This document shows, one piece after another, positions 20,113 through 29,076 of a DNA stretch of 64,000 nucleotides. The notes under the pieces are model-generated. The model was not told the DNA's origin. It made no database searches and worked only from the letters and a program-made list of their open reading frames with translations. The translations under genes were made by a program, and so were the position numbers. The number at the start of each line of letters is the position of its first letter. Position 1 is the first letter of the stretch. The stretch comes from Ensifer sp. LC163 (GTDB lineage Bacteria; Pseudomonadota; Alphaproteobacteria; Rhizobiales; Rhizobiaceae). The stretch lies in assembly GCF_001695855.1 (NCBI RefSeq), contig NZ_MBSS01000034.1:308567-372566 (forward strand), written 5' to 3'.

Positions 20113-20904
20113 ATGATCAATTGGCTGCGGATCGCATTGTTCGCGTTGGTGCTGGCGCTGGCCTCGCTCGTGCTGATGCCGATCCAGATTGTCTGCCTCT
20201 GGCTGGATCTGAAGCTGCGGCGCCTGTTGCCGCGCTACTGGCACCGCATGGCCTGCTACCTGCTCGGCATCAAGGTGCGCGTCCATGGCATGCCGGAACG
20301 CCGCCGACCGCTGCTTCTGTGCGCCAATCACGCGTCGTGGAAAGATATCCTGGTATTGTCTTCGGTCGCCGACGTCGTCTTCGTCGCCAAGTCCGAGGTC
20401 AAGCAGTGGCCGGTCTTCGGCATTCTGGCGCGGTTGCAGGCGTCGATCTTCGTCGTGCGCGAGCAGAAGCGCGCGACCGGAAAGCAGGTCAGCGAGATCG
20501 GTCAGCGGCTCGCCGACGGCGAGATCGTCGTGCTCTTTCCGGAAGGTACGACCTCGGACGGCAACCGCCTGCTCGAGATCAAGACGTCGCTGTTCGGCGC
20601 AGCCGCGTCTGCCGTGCCGCATTCGCCGACGGGCATGGTTCACGTCCAGCCGGTCGCGATCTCCTATACGGGTATCCACGGAATGCCGATGGGACGCTTC
20701 AACCGGCCGATCGCCGCCTGGCCGGGCGATACCGGCCTGGCGCCGCATCTGCTCGGTATCCTGCGGGAAGGCGCGATCGAGGTCGATGTCGATTTCGGCG
20801 AGGCCGTTGATTACGACCACCATACCAACCGCAAGGAAGTCAGCCGCGTGATCGAGCAACGGATACGGTCGATGCTGTCGGACCGCCTGCGCGGACGGGC
20901 CTGA
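20113..20904 (+). CDS. olsA: Lyso-ornithine lipid O-acyltransferase OlsA (PlsC family)
   Basis: About 263 aa from the ATG at 20113 (AGGA about 11 bases upstream); the frame opens at 20050. An N-terminal membrane helix (residues 4-26) is followed by PlsC motifs: NHASWKD (HX4D) near 75, VVREQKRATGKQ, and VVLFPEGTTSDG near 143. By sequence alone it could be a 1-acylglycerol-3-phosphate acyltransferase. Position immediately upstream of miaB matches Sinorhizobium meliloti OlsA, which adds the second, ester-linked acyl chain to lyso-ornithine lipid. With OlsB at 5179-6078 the window encodes the whole two-step pathway. Confidence 0.82.
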   Translation: MINWLRIALFALVLALASLVLMPIQIVCLWLDLKLRRLLPRYWHRMACYLLGIKVRVHGMPERRRPLLLCANHASWKDILVLSSVADVVFVAKSEVKQWPVFGILARLQASIFVVREQKRATGKQVSEIGQRLADGEIVVLFPEGTTSDGNRLLEIKTSLFGAAASAVPHSPTGMVHVQPVAISYTGIHGMPMGRFNRPIAAWPGDTGLAPHLLGILREGAIEVDVDFGEAVDYDHHTNRKEVSRVIEQRIRSMLSDRLRGRA

Positions 20905-20975
20905 CGCTGTCGGCGCGTGAAAGCCAACAGGCGAAAATACTTCAACTTTGGGCCGCTTTGCACTAAAGAACCGGC

Positions 20976-22373
20976 ATGACCCAGGAAACAGCTCTTCTGA
21001 CGACGCCCGCAACGGGCGACGAACGCACGCCGGCCCGCAAGGTTTTCGTAAAAACCTATGGCTGTCAGATGAACGTCTACGATTCCGACCGCATGTCGGA
21101 TGCGTTGACGCGTGACGGCTATGTCTCGACGGATGTGCTGGAGGATGCCGATTTCGTCTTGCTCAACACCTGTCATATCCGCGAAAAGGCGGCAGAGAAG
21201 GTCTATTCCGAGCTCGGCCGGCTGCGCGATCTGAAGAAGGCAAAGGCGCTCGAGGGCCGCGAGATGGTGATCGGCGTCGCCGGCTGCGTTGCCCAGGCGG
21301 AGGGCAACGAGATCCTGCGCCGCGCGCCGGCCGTCGACCTCGTCATCGGACCGACCACCTATCACCGGCTGCCGGAAGCGCTGAAGCGCGCGCGCAACGG
21401 CGAGCGCGTCGTCCAGACCGACTACGCCGTCGAGGACAAGTTCGAGCATCTGCCGGCACCCGACAAGGCCAGGACCCGTGCGCGCGGCGTCACGGCGTTC
21501 CTGACCGTGCAGGAAGGCTGCGACAAGTTCTGCACCTTCTGTGTCGTTCCCTATACGCGCGGATCGGAAGTCTCCCGTCCCGTCGCACAGATCGTTTCGG
21601 AAGCGGAGAAGCTGGTCGAGGCCGGCGTGCGCGAGATCACCCTGCTCGGCCAGAACGTCAACGCCTGGCATGGCCTCGGTCCCGACGGCCGCGAATGGGG
21701 GCTTGGTGACCTCCTGCAGTGTCTCGGCGACATCGAGGGGTTGGCGCGGCTGCGTTACACCACCAGCCATCCGCGCGACATGGACGACAGCCTCATCGAG
21801 GCGCATCGATCGATGCCGAAGCTGATGCCCTATCTGCACCTGCCGGTCCAGGCAGGCTCCGACCGCATCCTCAAGGCGATGAACAGGCGGCATACGGCCG
21901 CCGAGTATCTGGCGCTGATCGAGCGCATCCGCGCCGTGCAGCCGGACCTCGCTTTGTCGGGCGATTTCATCGTCGGCTTCCCCGGCGAGACCGACGAGGA
22001 CTTCGAAGCGACCATGAGGTTGGTCGAGGCCGTGGGTTATGCACAGGCATTTTCGTTCAAATATTCGACCCGTCCGGGCACGCCCGGCGCGGAGCTCGAC
22101 GATCAGGTTCCCGAGGACGTCAAGGCCAAGCGTCTGGAAAGATTGCAGGCTTTGCTGATTTCGCAGCAGCGCGCCTTTGCCGAATCCTGTGTCGGGCGCG
22201 AAATCGACCTGCTTTTGGAGAAGCCGGGCCGCATGCCCGGGCAGCTCGTCGGCCGGTCCCCCTGGCTTCAGCCTGTGAATGTTGATGCAAAAGCATCGCA
22301 AATCGGTGACATTATCAAGGTGCGAATCATCAAGGCCGGGCCGAACAGTCTGTTTGCCGAGATGATCGGGTAA
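20976..22373 (+). CDS. miaB: tRNA-2-methylthio-N6-dimethylallyladenosine synthase MiaB
   Basis: 465 aa radical-SAM methylthiotransferase that converts i6A37 to ms2i6A37. The N-terminal UPF0004 domain contains [14 protein letters not shown] near residue 29, with further cysteines in [10 protein letters not shown] and AGCVAQAEG. The radical SAM cluster site is C182-x3-C186-x2-C189 ([10 protein letters not shown]), and the TRAM domain is at the C-terminus (about 385-455). Two 4Fe-4S clusters are expected. Confidence 0.96.
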   Translation: MTQETALLTTPATGDERTPARKVFVKTYGCQMNVYDSDRMSDALTRDGYVSTDVLEDADFVLLNTCHIREKAAEKVYSELGRLRDLKKAKALEGREMVIGVAGCVAQAEGNEILRRAPAVDLVIGPTTYHRLPEALKRARNGERVVQTDYAVEDKFEHLPAPDKARTRARGVTAFLTVQEGCDKFCTFCVVPYTRGSEVSRPVAQIVSEAEKLVEAGVREITLLGQNVNAWHGLGPDGREWGLGDLLQCLGDIEGLARLRYTTSHPRDMDDSLIEAHRSMPKLMPYLHLPVQAGSDRILKAMNRRHTAAEYLALIERIRAVQPDLALSGDFIVGFPGETDEDFEATMRLVEAVGYAQAFSFKYSTRPGTPGAELDDQVPEDVKAKRLERLQALLISQQRAFAESCVGREIDLLLEKPGRMPGQLVGRSPWLQPVNVDAKASQIGDIIKVRIIKAGPNSLFAEMIG

Positions 22374-22399
22374 GGACCGAAAACAGGAGCCTGAACCGC

Positions 22400-23455
22400 T
22401 TGAACGGACACGAACTGATTTCTTCATCATCGCGCCAGTCGAAAACAACTGCGACAGACGCCAATCACTTCGTGCTCACTTTCGAGAACAACCGGTTCGC
22501 CAGCGAACTCTTCGGGCAGTTCGACCAGAATCTGAAGCTCCTTGAGGAGCGGCTCCGGATCGAAGCGCACCCCCGCGGCAATTCCGTTGCGATCTCCGGC
22601 GATGTCGTCGCCACCAATCAGGCGCGTCGCGCACTCGATTTTCTATATGGACGGTTGCAGAGCGGCGGAACGATCGATACGTCGGATGTGGAAGGCGCGA
22701 TCCGCATGGCGGTCGCAGCCGACGACCAACTGCAATTGCCGACCATGGAGCGCAAAGCCAAATTGACGATGGCGCAGATTTCAACGCGCAAGAAGACGAT
22801 CGTCGCCCGCACGCCGACGCAGGATGCCTATATCCGCGCGCTGGAGCGTGCCGAACTCGTCTTCGGCGTCGGCCCGGCCGGTACCGGCAAGACCTATCTC
22901 GCCGTTGCGCATGCGGCACAGCTTCTGGAGCGTGGCGCGGTTGACCGCATCGTGCTCTCCCGTCCGGCCGTCGAAGCCGGCGAACGCCTTGGCTTCCTGC
23001 CGGGCGACATGAAGGAGAAGGTCGATCCCTATCTGAGGCCCCTCTACGATGCGCTCTATGACATGATGCCGGGCGACAAGGTCGAGCGCGCCATCACGGC
23101 AGGCGTCATCGAAATCGCGCCGCTGGCCTTCATGCGCGGTCGGACGCTCGCCAATGCCGCCGTCATCCTCGACGAGGCCCAGAACACCACATCGATGCAG
23201 ATGAAGATGTTCCTGACCCGTCTCGGCGAAAACGGCCGGATGATCGTGACGGGTGACCCGAGCCAGGTCGACCTGCCGCGCGGCGTCAAATCCGGGCTGG
23301 TCGAAGCCTTGCAGATCCTGCGCGGCGTCGAGGGCGTCTCGGTCGTCCGGTTCAAGGACGTCGACGTCGTGCGCCACCCGATGGTGGCGCGTATCGTCCG
23401 GGCCTACGAGGCGCAGACGGCCGTGCACGATGAAAGCGAGCAGGGCGACCGCTGA
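22400..23455 (+). CDS. PhoH-like ATPase (YbeZ type)
   Basis: 351 aa from a TTG start, chosen because AGGAG lies ten bases upstream and no nearby ATG fits. An N-terminal region with a KH-like RNA-binding segment (about residues 20-95) precedes the PhoH ATPase: Walker A GPAGTGKTYLAVAHA near 158 and Walker B AVILDEAQNTT near 252. In bacteria YbeZ partners the neighbouring YbeY in rRNA maturation and quality control. Same operon as miaB and ybeY, each less than 30 bases apart. Confidence 0.92.
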   Translation: MNGHELISSSSRQSKTTATDANHFVLTFENNRFASELFGQFDQNLKLLEERLRIEAHPRGNSVAISGDVVATNQARRALDFLYGRLQSGGTIDTSDVEGAIRMAVAADDQLQLPTMERKAKLTMAQISTRKKTIVARTPTQDAYIRALERAELVFGVGPAGTGKTYLAVAHAAQLLERGAVDRIVLSRPAVEAGERLGFLPGDMKEKVDPYLRPLYDALYDMMPGDKVERAITAGVIEIAPLAFMRGRTLANAAVILDEAQNTTSMQMKMFLTRLGENGRMIVTGDPSQVDLPRGVKSGLVEALQILRGVEGVSVVRFKDVDVVRHPMVARIVRAYEAQTAVHDESEQGDR

Positions 23456-23473
23456 TCGGCGGTTGTCGCGATC

Positions 23474-23980
23474 ATGACCGCATTGGATATCCAGATCAGC
23501 GTCGAAGAGGGCGATTGGCCCGACGAAGAGACGCTTCTCGCCCTTTCGTCGCCGGTGCTCGAGGCTGCGGCCGCTTTCCTCGTCGCGCAAGAAGGCCAGC
23601 CGCTTCCGAAGATGCCGCCCGAAGTGTCCCTGGTTTTCACCGACGATGCTTCCATGCGGTCGATCAATGCCGAGTGGCGCAAGCAGGACAAGCCGACCAA
23701 CGTTCTGTCCTTCCCGGCCTTTCCCGTGACCCCCGGCAAGATGCCGGGGCCGATGCTTGGCGACATCATCGTGGCGCGCGAGACGCTGGAGCGGGAAGCG
23801 CAGGAATTGGAGAAGTCGTTCGACGCGCATCTGACGCATCTTCTCGTGCATGGATTCCTGCATCTTTTCGGTTATGATCATATGGTAGATGATGAAGCCG
23901 AAAGAATGGAAAGCCTGGAGACTCGCATTTTGGCGCGTCTTGGCTTATCTGATCCCTACGGGGACCGATCCCCGGATTAA
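23474..23980 (+). CDS. ybeY: Endoribonuclease YbeY
   Basis: 168 aa. Single-strand-specific, metal-dependent RNase for 16S rRNA 3' maturation and ribosome quality control; in Sinorhizobium meliloti its loss strongly affects small-RNA regulation and symbiosis. The zinc motif [15 protein letters not shown] near residues 118-132 supplies the three histidines (H-G-x-L-H-L-x-G-Y-D-H). The upstream [21 protein letters not shown] block is also diagnostic. Confidence 0.95.
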   Translation: MTALDIQISVEEGDWPDEETLLALSSPVLEAAAAFLVAQEGQPLPKMPPEVSLVFTDDASMRSINAEWRKQDKPTNVLSFPAFPVTPGKMPGPMLGDIIVARETLEREAQELEKSFDAHLTHLLVHGFLHLFGYDHMVDDEAERMESLETRILARLGLSDPYGDRSPD

Positions 23981-23991
23981 CAGTTGGACCA

Positions 23992-25155
23992 ATGAGCGAC
24001 TTTAAAACACAGCCCGTCGCACTGGCGACCGAGGAGGCCGATGCCTCCGGAGAGGCGGAGGCGGGCAGTAGTAGCACCGCCACTCGACAAGAGGGCACCA
24101 AATCCACATCGTCCTTCTGGAGCCGAGCCGCGCGCATTCTGCGCGGCGCAAATCCTTCGAGCTTACGCGAGGACCTTGCTGACGCGCTGCTGACGGACGC
24201 CGACAGCAACACGGCATTTTCCCCCGAAGAACGGGCGATGCTCAACAACATCCTGCGCTTCCGCGAAGTCCGCGTCGAAGACGTGATGGTTCCGCGCGCC
24301 GATATCGAGGCGGTCGACCAGAGCATCACCATCGGCGAGCTGATGGTGATCTTCGAGGAGTCCGGCCGCTCGCGCATGCCGGTGTACAACGAAGGCCTCG
24401 ATGATCCGCGCGGCATGGTCCATATTCGCGACCTGCTCGCCTATGTGACCAAGCAGGCCCGCAACCGCCGCCGCACCGGCAAGGCGCAGGCAGCCAGCGC
24501 GTCCACCTCGACTGAGAAGGCCCAAAGGTCGCCGAAGGCGACCTTTGATCTGTCGCGTGTCGATCTCGGCAAGTCGCTGGAGGAAGCGGGCATTATCCGC
24601 CAGCTCCTGTTCGTGCCGCCGTCGATGCTCGCCTCGGACCTGATGCAGCGCATGCAGGCCGCCCGCATCCAGATGGCGCTTGTCATCGACGAGTATGGCG
24701 GCACGGATGGTCTCGTTTCGCTGGAAGACATCGTCGAGATGGTCGTCGGCGACATCGAGGACGAGCACGACGACGACGAGGTCATGTTCGCCAAGACCTC
24801 CGAGGATGTTTTTGTCGCCGATGCCCGTGTTGAACTGGAGGAGATCGCCGCGGCGATCGGCTCCGATTTCGACGTCCGCGAACAGCTTGAGGATGTCGAT
24901 ACGCTCGGCGGACTGATCTTCGCGTCGCTGGGGCGGATCCCGGTCCGGGGCGAGGTGGTGCAGGCGCTGCCTGGTTTCGAGTTCCAGATCCTCGACGCCG
25001 ATCCTCGACGCGTCAAGCGCGTGCGCATCATGCGCAAGCGTCCGCCGGCGCGTCGCCGCGTGGTGCGCTCCGAAAGCGAACTGGCACAGGAACAGGCGCC
25101 CGCCAATCGCGGCAATGGCACCGAGCCGCAGCAGGCGGCGGCCAGCGAGCAATAG
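23992..25155 (+). CDS. CBS-domain protein, CorC/TlyC (hemolysin-related) family
   Basis: 387 aa, cytosolic, with no DUF21 membrane part. A variable acidic/Ser-rich N-terminus (1-65) leads into MLNNILRFREVRVEDVMVPRADI, two CBS domains (about 95-165 and 195-260; EYGGTDGLVSLEDIVEMVVGDIEDEHD) and a C-terminal CorC_HlyC domain. The tail is basic and ends in an Ala/Gln-rich stretch. Relatives are linked to magnesium or cobalt efflux, and the ybeZ-ybeY-corC-lnt order is widely conserved. The hemolysin label in old annotations is not supported by anything seen here. Confidence 0.86.
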   Translation: MSDFKTQPVALATEEADASGEAEAGSSSTATRQEGTKSTSSFWSRAARILRGANPSSLREDLADALLTDADSNTAFSPEERAMLNNILRFREVRVEDVMVPRADIEAVDQSITIGELMVIFEESGRSRMPVYNEGLDDPRGMVHIRDLLAYVTKQARNRRRTGKAQAASASTSTEKAQRSPKATFDLSRVDLGKSLEEAGIIRQLLFVPPSMLASDLMQRMQAARIQMALVIDEYGGTDGLVSLEDIVEMVVGDIEDEHDDDEVMFAKTSEDVFVADARVELEEIAAAIGSDFDVREQLEDVDTLGGLIFASLGRIPVRGEVVQALPGFEFQILDADPRRVKRVRIMRKRPPARRRVVRSESELAQEQAPANRGNGTEPQQAAASEQ

Positions 25156-25179
25156 GCTTTCCGTGAACCGAATGCTCAC

Positions 25180-25281
25180 TGCATAATTCCTTAAATCGGA
25201 ATCGATTTAAGGAGAAAATTATGCAGCAACTCAAAGTGTTACAGCGACCTTTGCGCGTCTAAATAGACGCGCGGCGCTGTA
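25180..25281 (+). repeat. RIME1-like two-palindrome repeat, copy between the corC-like gene and lnt
   Basis: A complete copy in A-then-B order. A is 25180-25225 (arms TGCATAATT / AATTATGCA, inner CCTTAAATCG / CGATTTAAGG). A 14-base linker follows, then B at 25240-25281 (outer arms TACAGCG / CGCTGTA, inner CGCGTCT / AGACGCG). It starts 25 bases after the corC-like stop and ends about 100 bases before lnt. Confidence 0.85.
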
Positions 25282-25384
25282 AAGGGGACAAGCAGCCACT
25301 TTTTTGGAAGACTGCCGGCAACTGATTCGGTTGTTCTTCCCGCGCGGCGCCCGTGTTCTGCTGCCTGCGCCAACAGGAGGCTGC

Positions 25385-26980
25385 ATGGAAAGACTGGCTG
25401 GCAGGACCATGCTTCTGTCGGGCGCGCCCCGGCTGTTTCTCGCATTTGTCGCGGGGCTCCTGGCTGTTCTCACACAGCCGCCGTTCGGCATCTTTGCGGC
25501 CGCCTTCCTCTCCTTTCCGATCCTCGTCTGGCTGCTCGACGGCGCAACCGGCCACCCGGACAGCGGCCTGATCCGGCGGCTCTGGCCGGCGATCTCAATC
25601 GGCTGGGCGTTCGGCTTCGGCTATTTCCTCGGCGGCCTCTGGTGGCTTGGCAACGCGCTGCTGGTGGAGGCCGACAGCTTCGCCTGGGCGTTGCCGCTTG
25701 CCGTTGTCGGGCTTCCGGCGTTCCTGGCCCTGTTCTACGCGCTCGCCGCGCTGATTGCCCGCATCCTCTGGTCGGATGGCGTGGGCCGGATCGCGGCACT
25801 GGCGTTGGCCTTTGGCCTCGCCGAATGGCTGCGCTCCGTCATCTTCACCGGGTTTCCTTGGAATGCGATCGGCTATGCGGCGATGCCGATGCCGCTGATG
25901 ATGCAGTCGGCAAGCGTCGTCAGCCTCGCGACCATCAACATGCTGGCGGTCTTCGTCTTTGCGGCACCCGCCCTGATCGCAACAGGCAAGGGCAGTCGTA
26001 TTGGTCTCAGCCTTGCCGTCGCTCTTTGTGTGGCACATATCGGCTTCGGCTTTTATCGGCTTGCCATGCCGGCACCCTCCGGGCGGGATCAGCCGCTTGC
26101 CGTTCGCCTCGTCCAGCCGGTTATCGATCAGGCAAGGAAGCTCGATGATAGCGAGCGCGGGGCCATCTTCGAGGAGCATCTCGCTTTGACCGCGACGCCA
26201 GCCGAAGGCGGAGCCAAGAAGGCCGATATCGTCGTCTGGCCCGAAACCTCGATCCCGTTCATCCTCACCGACAGCCCAGATGCGCTCGCCCGCATTGCCG
26301 AAGTGCTCGACGACGGGCAGATCCTCATTGCAGGCGCGGTGCGGGCGGAAGATGCCGGCGCCGGCCTGCCGCCACGCTATTACAACTCGATCTACGTCAT
26401 CGATGGACGCGGGCAGATCATCGGCGCTGCCGACAAAGTGCACCTCGTTCCTTTCGGCGAGTATCTGCCGTTCGAGGACTTGCTCTCGTCCTGGGGACTG
26501 AACTCGGTTGCAGCCGCCATGCCGGGCGGGTTCTCGGCCGCCAAGACCCGTTCCCTGCTGACCTTGCCCGGCGGGCGCACATTCTACCCGCTCATTTGCT
26601 ACGAGGCGATCTTCCCCGACGAGATCGGGGCTGATGCGCGCATCGCCGACGCACTGCTCAATATCACCAATGATGCCTGGTTTGGCGACACGCCGGGGCC
26701 CCGCCAGCACTTCCATCAGGCGCAATTGCGTGCAGTTGAGGGAGGAATACCCCTTATCCGTGCGGCCAATAATGGTATATCAGCAATTGTTGATGCACGT
26801 GGGGTTTTAGTGGTAGGATTGGCCTACAATTATAGGGGAGTGGTCGACACAATTCTGCCGGGAAGGATGCCTACGCCCACGGATGAGGTCACACGTAGCC
26901 GAATTTTTGGGTTGTGCGCAATTTTCCTCCTGCTGGTTGCAGTCTTCTCGCGCGTTAGTTTTAATATTAGGAAGAATTGA
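25385..26980 (+). CDS. lnt: Apolipoprotein N-acyltransferase
   Basis: 531 aa from the ATG at 25385, which follows AGGAGG at an ideal distance; the frame opens at 25304. Attaches the third acyl chain to the N-terminal cysteine of lipoproteins in the inner membrane. The N-terminal half holds six or so membrane helices; the periplasmic nitrilase domain starts near residue 235. Catalytic residues are recognisable: Glu in VVWPETSIPF, Lys in ADKVHLVPFGEYLPF, Cys in PLICYEAIFPDE. One more helix closes the C-terminus. The last 80 codons or so are much more A+T-rich than the rest. Confidence 0.95.
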   Translation: MERLAGRTMLLSGAPRLFLAFVAGLLAVLTQPPFGIFAAAFLSFPILVWLLDGATGHPDSGLIRRLWPAISIGWAFGFGYFLGGLWWLGNALLVEADSFAWALPLAVVGLPAFLALFYALAALIARILWSDGVGRIAALALAFGLAEWLRSVIFTGFPWNAIGYAAMPMPLMMQSASVVSLATINMLAVFVFAAPALIATGKGSRIGLSLAVALCVAHIGFGFYRLAMPAPSGRDQPLAVRLVQPVIDQARKLDDSERGAIFEEHLALTATPAEGGAKKADIVVWPETSIPFILTDSPDALARIAEVLDDGQILIAGAVRAEDAGAGLPPRYYNSIYVIDGRGQIIGAADKVHLVPFGEYLPFEDLLSSWGLNSVAAAMPGGFSAAKTRSLLTLPGGRTFYPLICYEAIFPDEIGADARIADALLNITNDAWFGDTPGPRQHFHQAQLRAVEGGIPLIRAANNGISAIVDARGVLVVGLAYNYRGVVDTILPGRMPTPTDEVTRSRIFGLCAIFLLLVAVFSRVSFNIRKN

Positions 26981-27126
26981 CCTAAAACCCCTAAAATTGC
27001 ATAGTGGTCCGAACCATTGGTTTGTGCTGTGGCGACTCTTTTGCCGTCACCGTTGCGGTTGCAGCGGTGTGCGGTGTCCTCACGCCAGCCGTGGATGAAC
27101 GAAACAGCGTGTTTAGGAATGCAGAT
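26981..27126 (+). promoter_or_regulatory. Leader/promoter region of the XRE regulator
   Basis: 146 bases between lnt and the XRE gene. The first 40 are A+T-rich and contain CCTAAAACCCCTAAAATTG. A frame is open through the region from 27004 but its translation does not resemble the family. A promoter is expected; I cannot place boxes with confidence. Confidence 0.3.
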
Positions 27127-27543
27127 ATGATGGAAAATAAGAAGAAGCCGAACCCGATCGACATTCACGTCGGTAGCCGGATTCGCCTTCGCCGCACGAT
27201 GCTTGGCATGAGCCAGGAAAAACTCGGCGAAAGCCTGGGGATCACCTTCCAGCAGATCCAGAAGTATGAAAAAGGCACGAACCGCGTTGGCGCCAGCCGG
27301 TTGCAGAACATTTCCAGCATCCTGAACGTCCCTGTTTCGTTCTTTTTCGAGGATGCTCCCGGCGAAAGCACAGGCGCTTCCGGCCTGGCCGAAGCCTCGA
27401 GCTCGAACTACGTCGTCGACTTCCTCTCCTCGTCAGAAGGGCTCCAGCTCAATCGCGCTTTCGTCAAGATCAACGATCCGAAGGTGCGCCGCAAACTCGT
27501 TGATCTCGTTAAGGCGCTGGCTGCGGAAGCAGAAAGCGAATAG
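27127..27543 (+). CDS. phrR: XRE-family (C2-type) transcriptional regulator, PhrR/PraR-like
   Basis: 138 aa. An N-terminal Cro/C1-type helix-turn-helix (about residues 15-70: IRLRRTMLGMSQEKLGESLGITFQQIQKYEKGTNRV) is followed by a C-terminal region ending in KVRRKLVDLVKALAAEAES. Start at 27127; the next codon is also ATG. Length, sequence and position next to metK fit the rhizobial PhrR (pH-regulated regulator, first described in Sinorhizobium medicae) and its relative PraR, which affects quorum sensing and biofilm in Rhizobium leguminosarum. That identity is recalled knowledge; paralogues are common, so the gene name is tentative. Confidence 0.75.
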   Translation: MMENKKKPNPIDIHVGSRIRLRRTMLGMSQEKLGESLGITFQQIQKYEKGTNRVGASRLQNISSILNVPVSFFFEDAPGESTGASGLAEASSSNYVVDFLSSSEGLQLNRAFVKINDPKVRRKLVDLVKALAAEAESE

Positions 27544-27570
27544 TCCCAAGACCCACCGGAATTGGAAAAC

Positions 27571-27597
27571 AAAGCGGCCATTTGCGCCGCTTTTTTC
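27571..27597 (+). terminator. Rho-independent terminator after the XRE regulator
   Basis: GC-rich 5-bp core GCGGC / GCCGC extended by AA/TT, 7-nt loop, followed by a run of T (TTTTTT). It lies 28 bases past the stop and separates the regulator from metK. Confidence 0.85.
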
Positions 27598-27644
27598 TTG
27601 CGCGCTGTTTTCCTCTGATATTCGAAGTGATTGGCACTGATGTC

Positions 27645-27666
27645 GATATAAAGATATATTTATGTC
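27645..27666 (+). promoter_or_regulatory. Imperfect A+T-rich palindrome upstream of metK, candidate SamR/SahR-type operator
   Basis: 22 bases reading GATATAAAGATA then TATTTATGTC; 18 of 22 positions match their reverse complement. It stands out in GC-rich DNA and lies 75 bases upstream of metK. ArsR-family regulators of the methionine cycle (SahR/SamR) are predicted in alphaproteobacteria to bind palindromes of this general kind; I am recalling that class from memory and the match is not verified. Confidence 0.5.
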
Positions 27667-27740
27667 GTTGTTCGCTTGTTTTTCGGTCGCAAAACCACTA
27701 ACACGATGCCAGCGCTTATCTTCTTGAGGGGAATTCCCGC

Positions 27741-28979
27741 ATGCGTGCAAACTACCTGTTCACGAGTGAATCCGTAGCCGAAGGCCACCCGGACAAAGTG
27801 TGTGACCGTATCTCCGACGAGATCGTCGATCTGGTCTATCGCGAAGCTGCCAAGACCGGTGTCGATCCCTGGGGCGTACGCATTGCCTGCGAAACGCTGG
27901 CAACGACGAACCGCGTTGTGATCGCCGGTGAAGTCCGCCTGCCGCCGAGCCTTCTGAAGAAGGACAAGGACGGCAACGACGTCATCAACCCCTCGAAGTT
28001 CAAGTCTGCCGCACGTAAGGCAATCCGCGACATCGGCTACGAGCAGGACGGTTTCCACTGGAAGACGGCGAAGATCGACGTTCTCCTGCATTTCCAGTCC
28101 GCACACATTGCCCAGGGCGTCGACAGCGCGTCCGACAAGCAGGGTGAAGAGGGTGCCGGCGACCAGGGCATCATGTTCGGTTACGCTTGCCGCGAGACCT
28201 CGGAGCTGATGCCGGCGCCGCTTTACTATTCGCACCGCATTCTGCATCTGCTCGCCGCAGCCCGCAAGAAGGGCGACGGCGAAGTCGCCAAGCTCGGCCC
28301 GGACGCCAAGAGCCAGGTCACCGTGCGCTATGTCGACGGCAAGCCGGCTGAGGTCGTGTCGATCGTTCTGTCCACCCAGCATCTCGACGAGAGCTGGGAT
28401 TCGGCCAAGGTTCGTGCGGTCGTCGAGCCCTATATCCGCGAAGCTCTCGACGATCTGAAGATCGCCAGCGATTGCACCTGGTACATCAACCCGACCGGCA
28501 AGTTCGTCATCGGCGGTCCCGATGGTGACGCCGGCCTGACGGGCCGCAAGATCATCGTCGACACCTATGGTGGCGCAGCTCCGCATGGCGGCGGCGCCTT
28601 CTCGGGCAAGGACACGACCAAGGTCGACCGCTCGGCTGCCTACGCGGCCCGTTACCTCGCCAAGAACGTCGTTGCTGCCGGTCTTTCCGACCGTTGCACG
28701 ATCCAGCTTTCCTACGCCATCGGCGTTGCCCAGCCGCTCTCGGTCTATGTCGACCTGCACGGCACCGGCAAGGTCTCCGAGGACCAGGTGGAAGATGCGA
28801 TCCGCAAGACGATGGACCTGTCGCCGACCGGCATCCGTCGCCACCTCGACCTCAACAAGCCGATCTACGCCAAGACCGCGGCCTATGGCCACTTTGGTCG
28901 CAAGGCCGGCCGTGACGGCTCCTTCTCCTGGGAGAAGCTTGATCTGGTCAAGCCGCTCAAGGAAGCCATCGGGGCTTGA
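27741..28979 (+). CDS. metK: S-adenosylmethionine synthetase
   Basis: 412 aa, a little longer than the Escherichia coli enzyme, as usual in rhizobia. Makes SAM from methionine and ATP. Signature [17 protein letters not shown] near residue 13, the ATP-binding hexapeptide GAGDQG near residue 139, and the P-loop-like [17 protein letters not shown] near 283. GAGGGG follows 'CTTGA' as ribosome-binding site. Its product feeds the several SAM-dependent enzymes in this window, including TrmB just downstream. Confidence 0.97.
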   Translation: MRANYLFTSESVAEGHPDKVCDRISDEIVDLVYREAAKTGVDPWGVRIACETLATTNRVVIAGEVRLPPSLLKKDKDGNDVINPSKFKSAARKAIRDIGYEQDGFHWKTAKIDVLLHFQSAHIAQGVDSASDKQGEEGAGDQGIMFGYACRETSELMPAPLYYSHRILHLLAAARKKGDGEVAKLGPDAKSQVTVRYVDGKPAEVVSIVLSTQHLDESWDSAKVRAVVEPYIREALDDLKIASDCTWYINPTGKFVIGGPDGDAGLTGRKIIVDTYGGAAPHGGGAFSGKDTTKVDRSAAYAARYLAKNVVAAGLSDRCTIQLSYAIGVAQPLSVYVDLHGTGKVSEDQVEDAIRKTMDLSPTGIRRHLDLNKPIYAKTAAYGHFGRKAGRDGSFSWEKLDLVKPLKEAIGA

Positions 28980-28993
28980 CGCTTCGACATTTG

Positions 28994-29056
28994 CCGGACA
29001 CAGAACGTCCGGCCGCTAAAGATAAAGGCGGATGCCCCAAAAGGGTGTCCGCCTTA
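28994..29056 (+). other. Two tandem hairpins between metK and trmB
   Basis: The first is a perfect 7-bp stem GCCGGAC / GTCCGGC (28994-29014). The second is an 8-bp stem AAGGCGGA / TCCGCCTT with extra pairing of GCCCC with GGG-type bases inside (29026-29056). No U-tract follows either, and the trmB ribosome-binding site lies just past the second. They could slow RNase decay of metK mRNA, partly terminate, or set trmB expression. Confidence 0.45.
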
Positions 29057-29076
29057 CTCGTTGAAGGAAGATTGTC

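Noticed and set aside
23992..25155. Hemolysin function for the CBS-domain protein
   Set aside because: The label comes from old TlyC naming. The protein is a cytosolic CBS/CorC-type regulator with no toxin feature.
27600..27740. SAM riboswitch upstream of metK
   Set aside because: The short leader between the palindrome and the start codon shows no clear SAM-II or SAM-V pseudoknot by eye; a covariance search could still overturn this.
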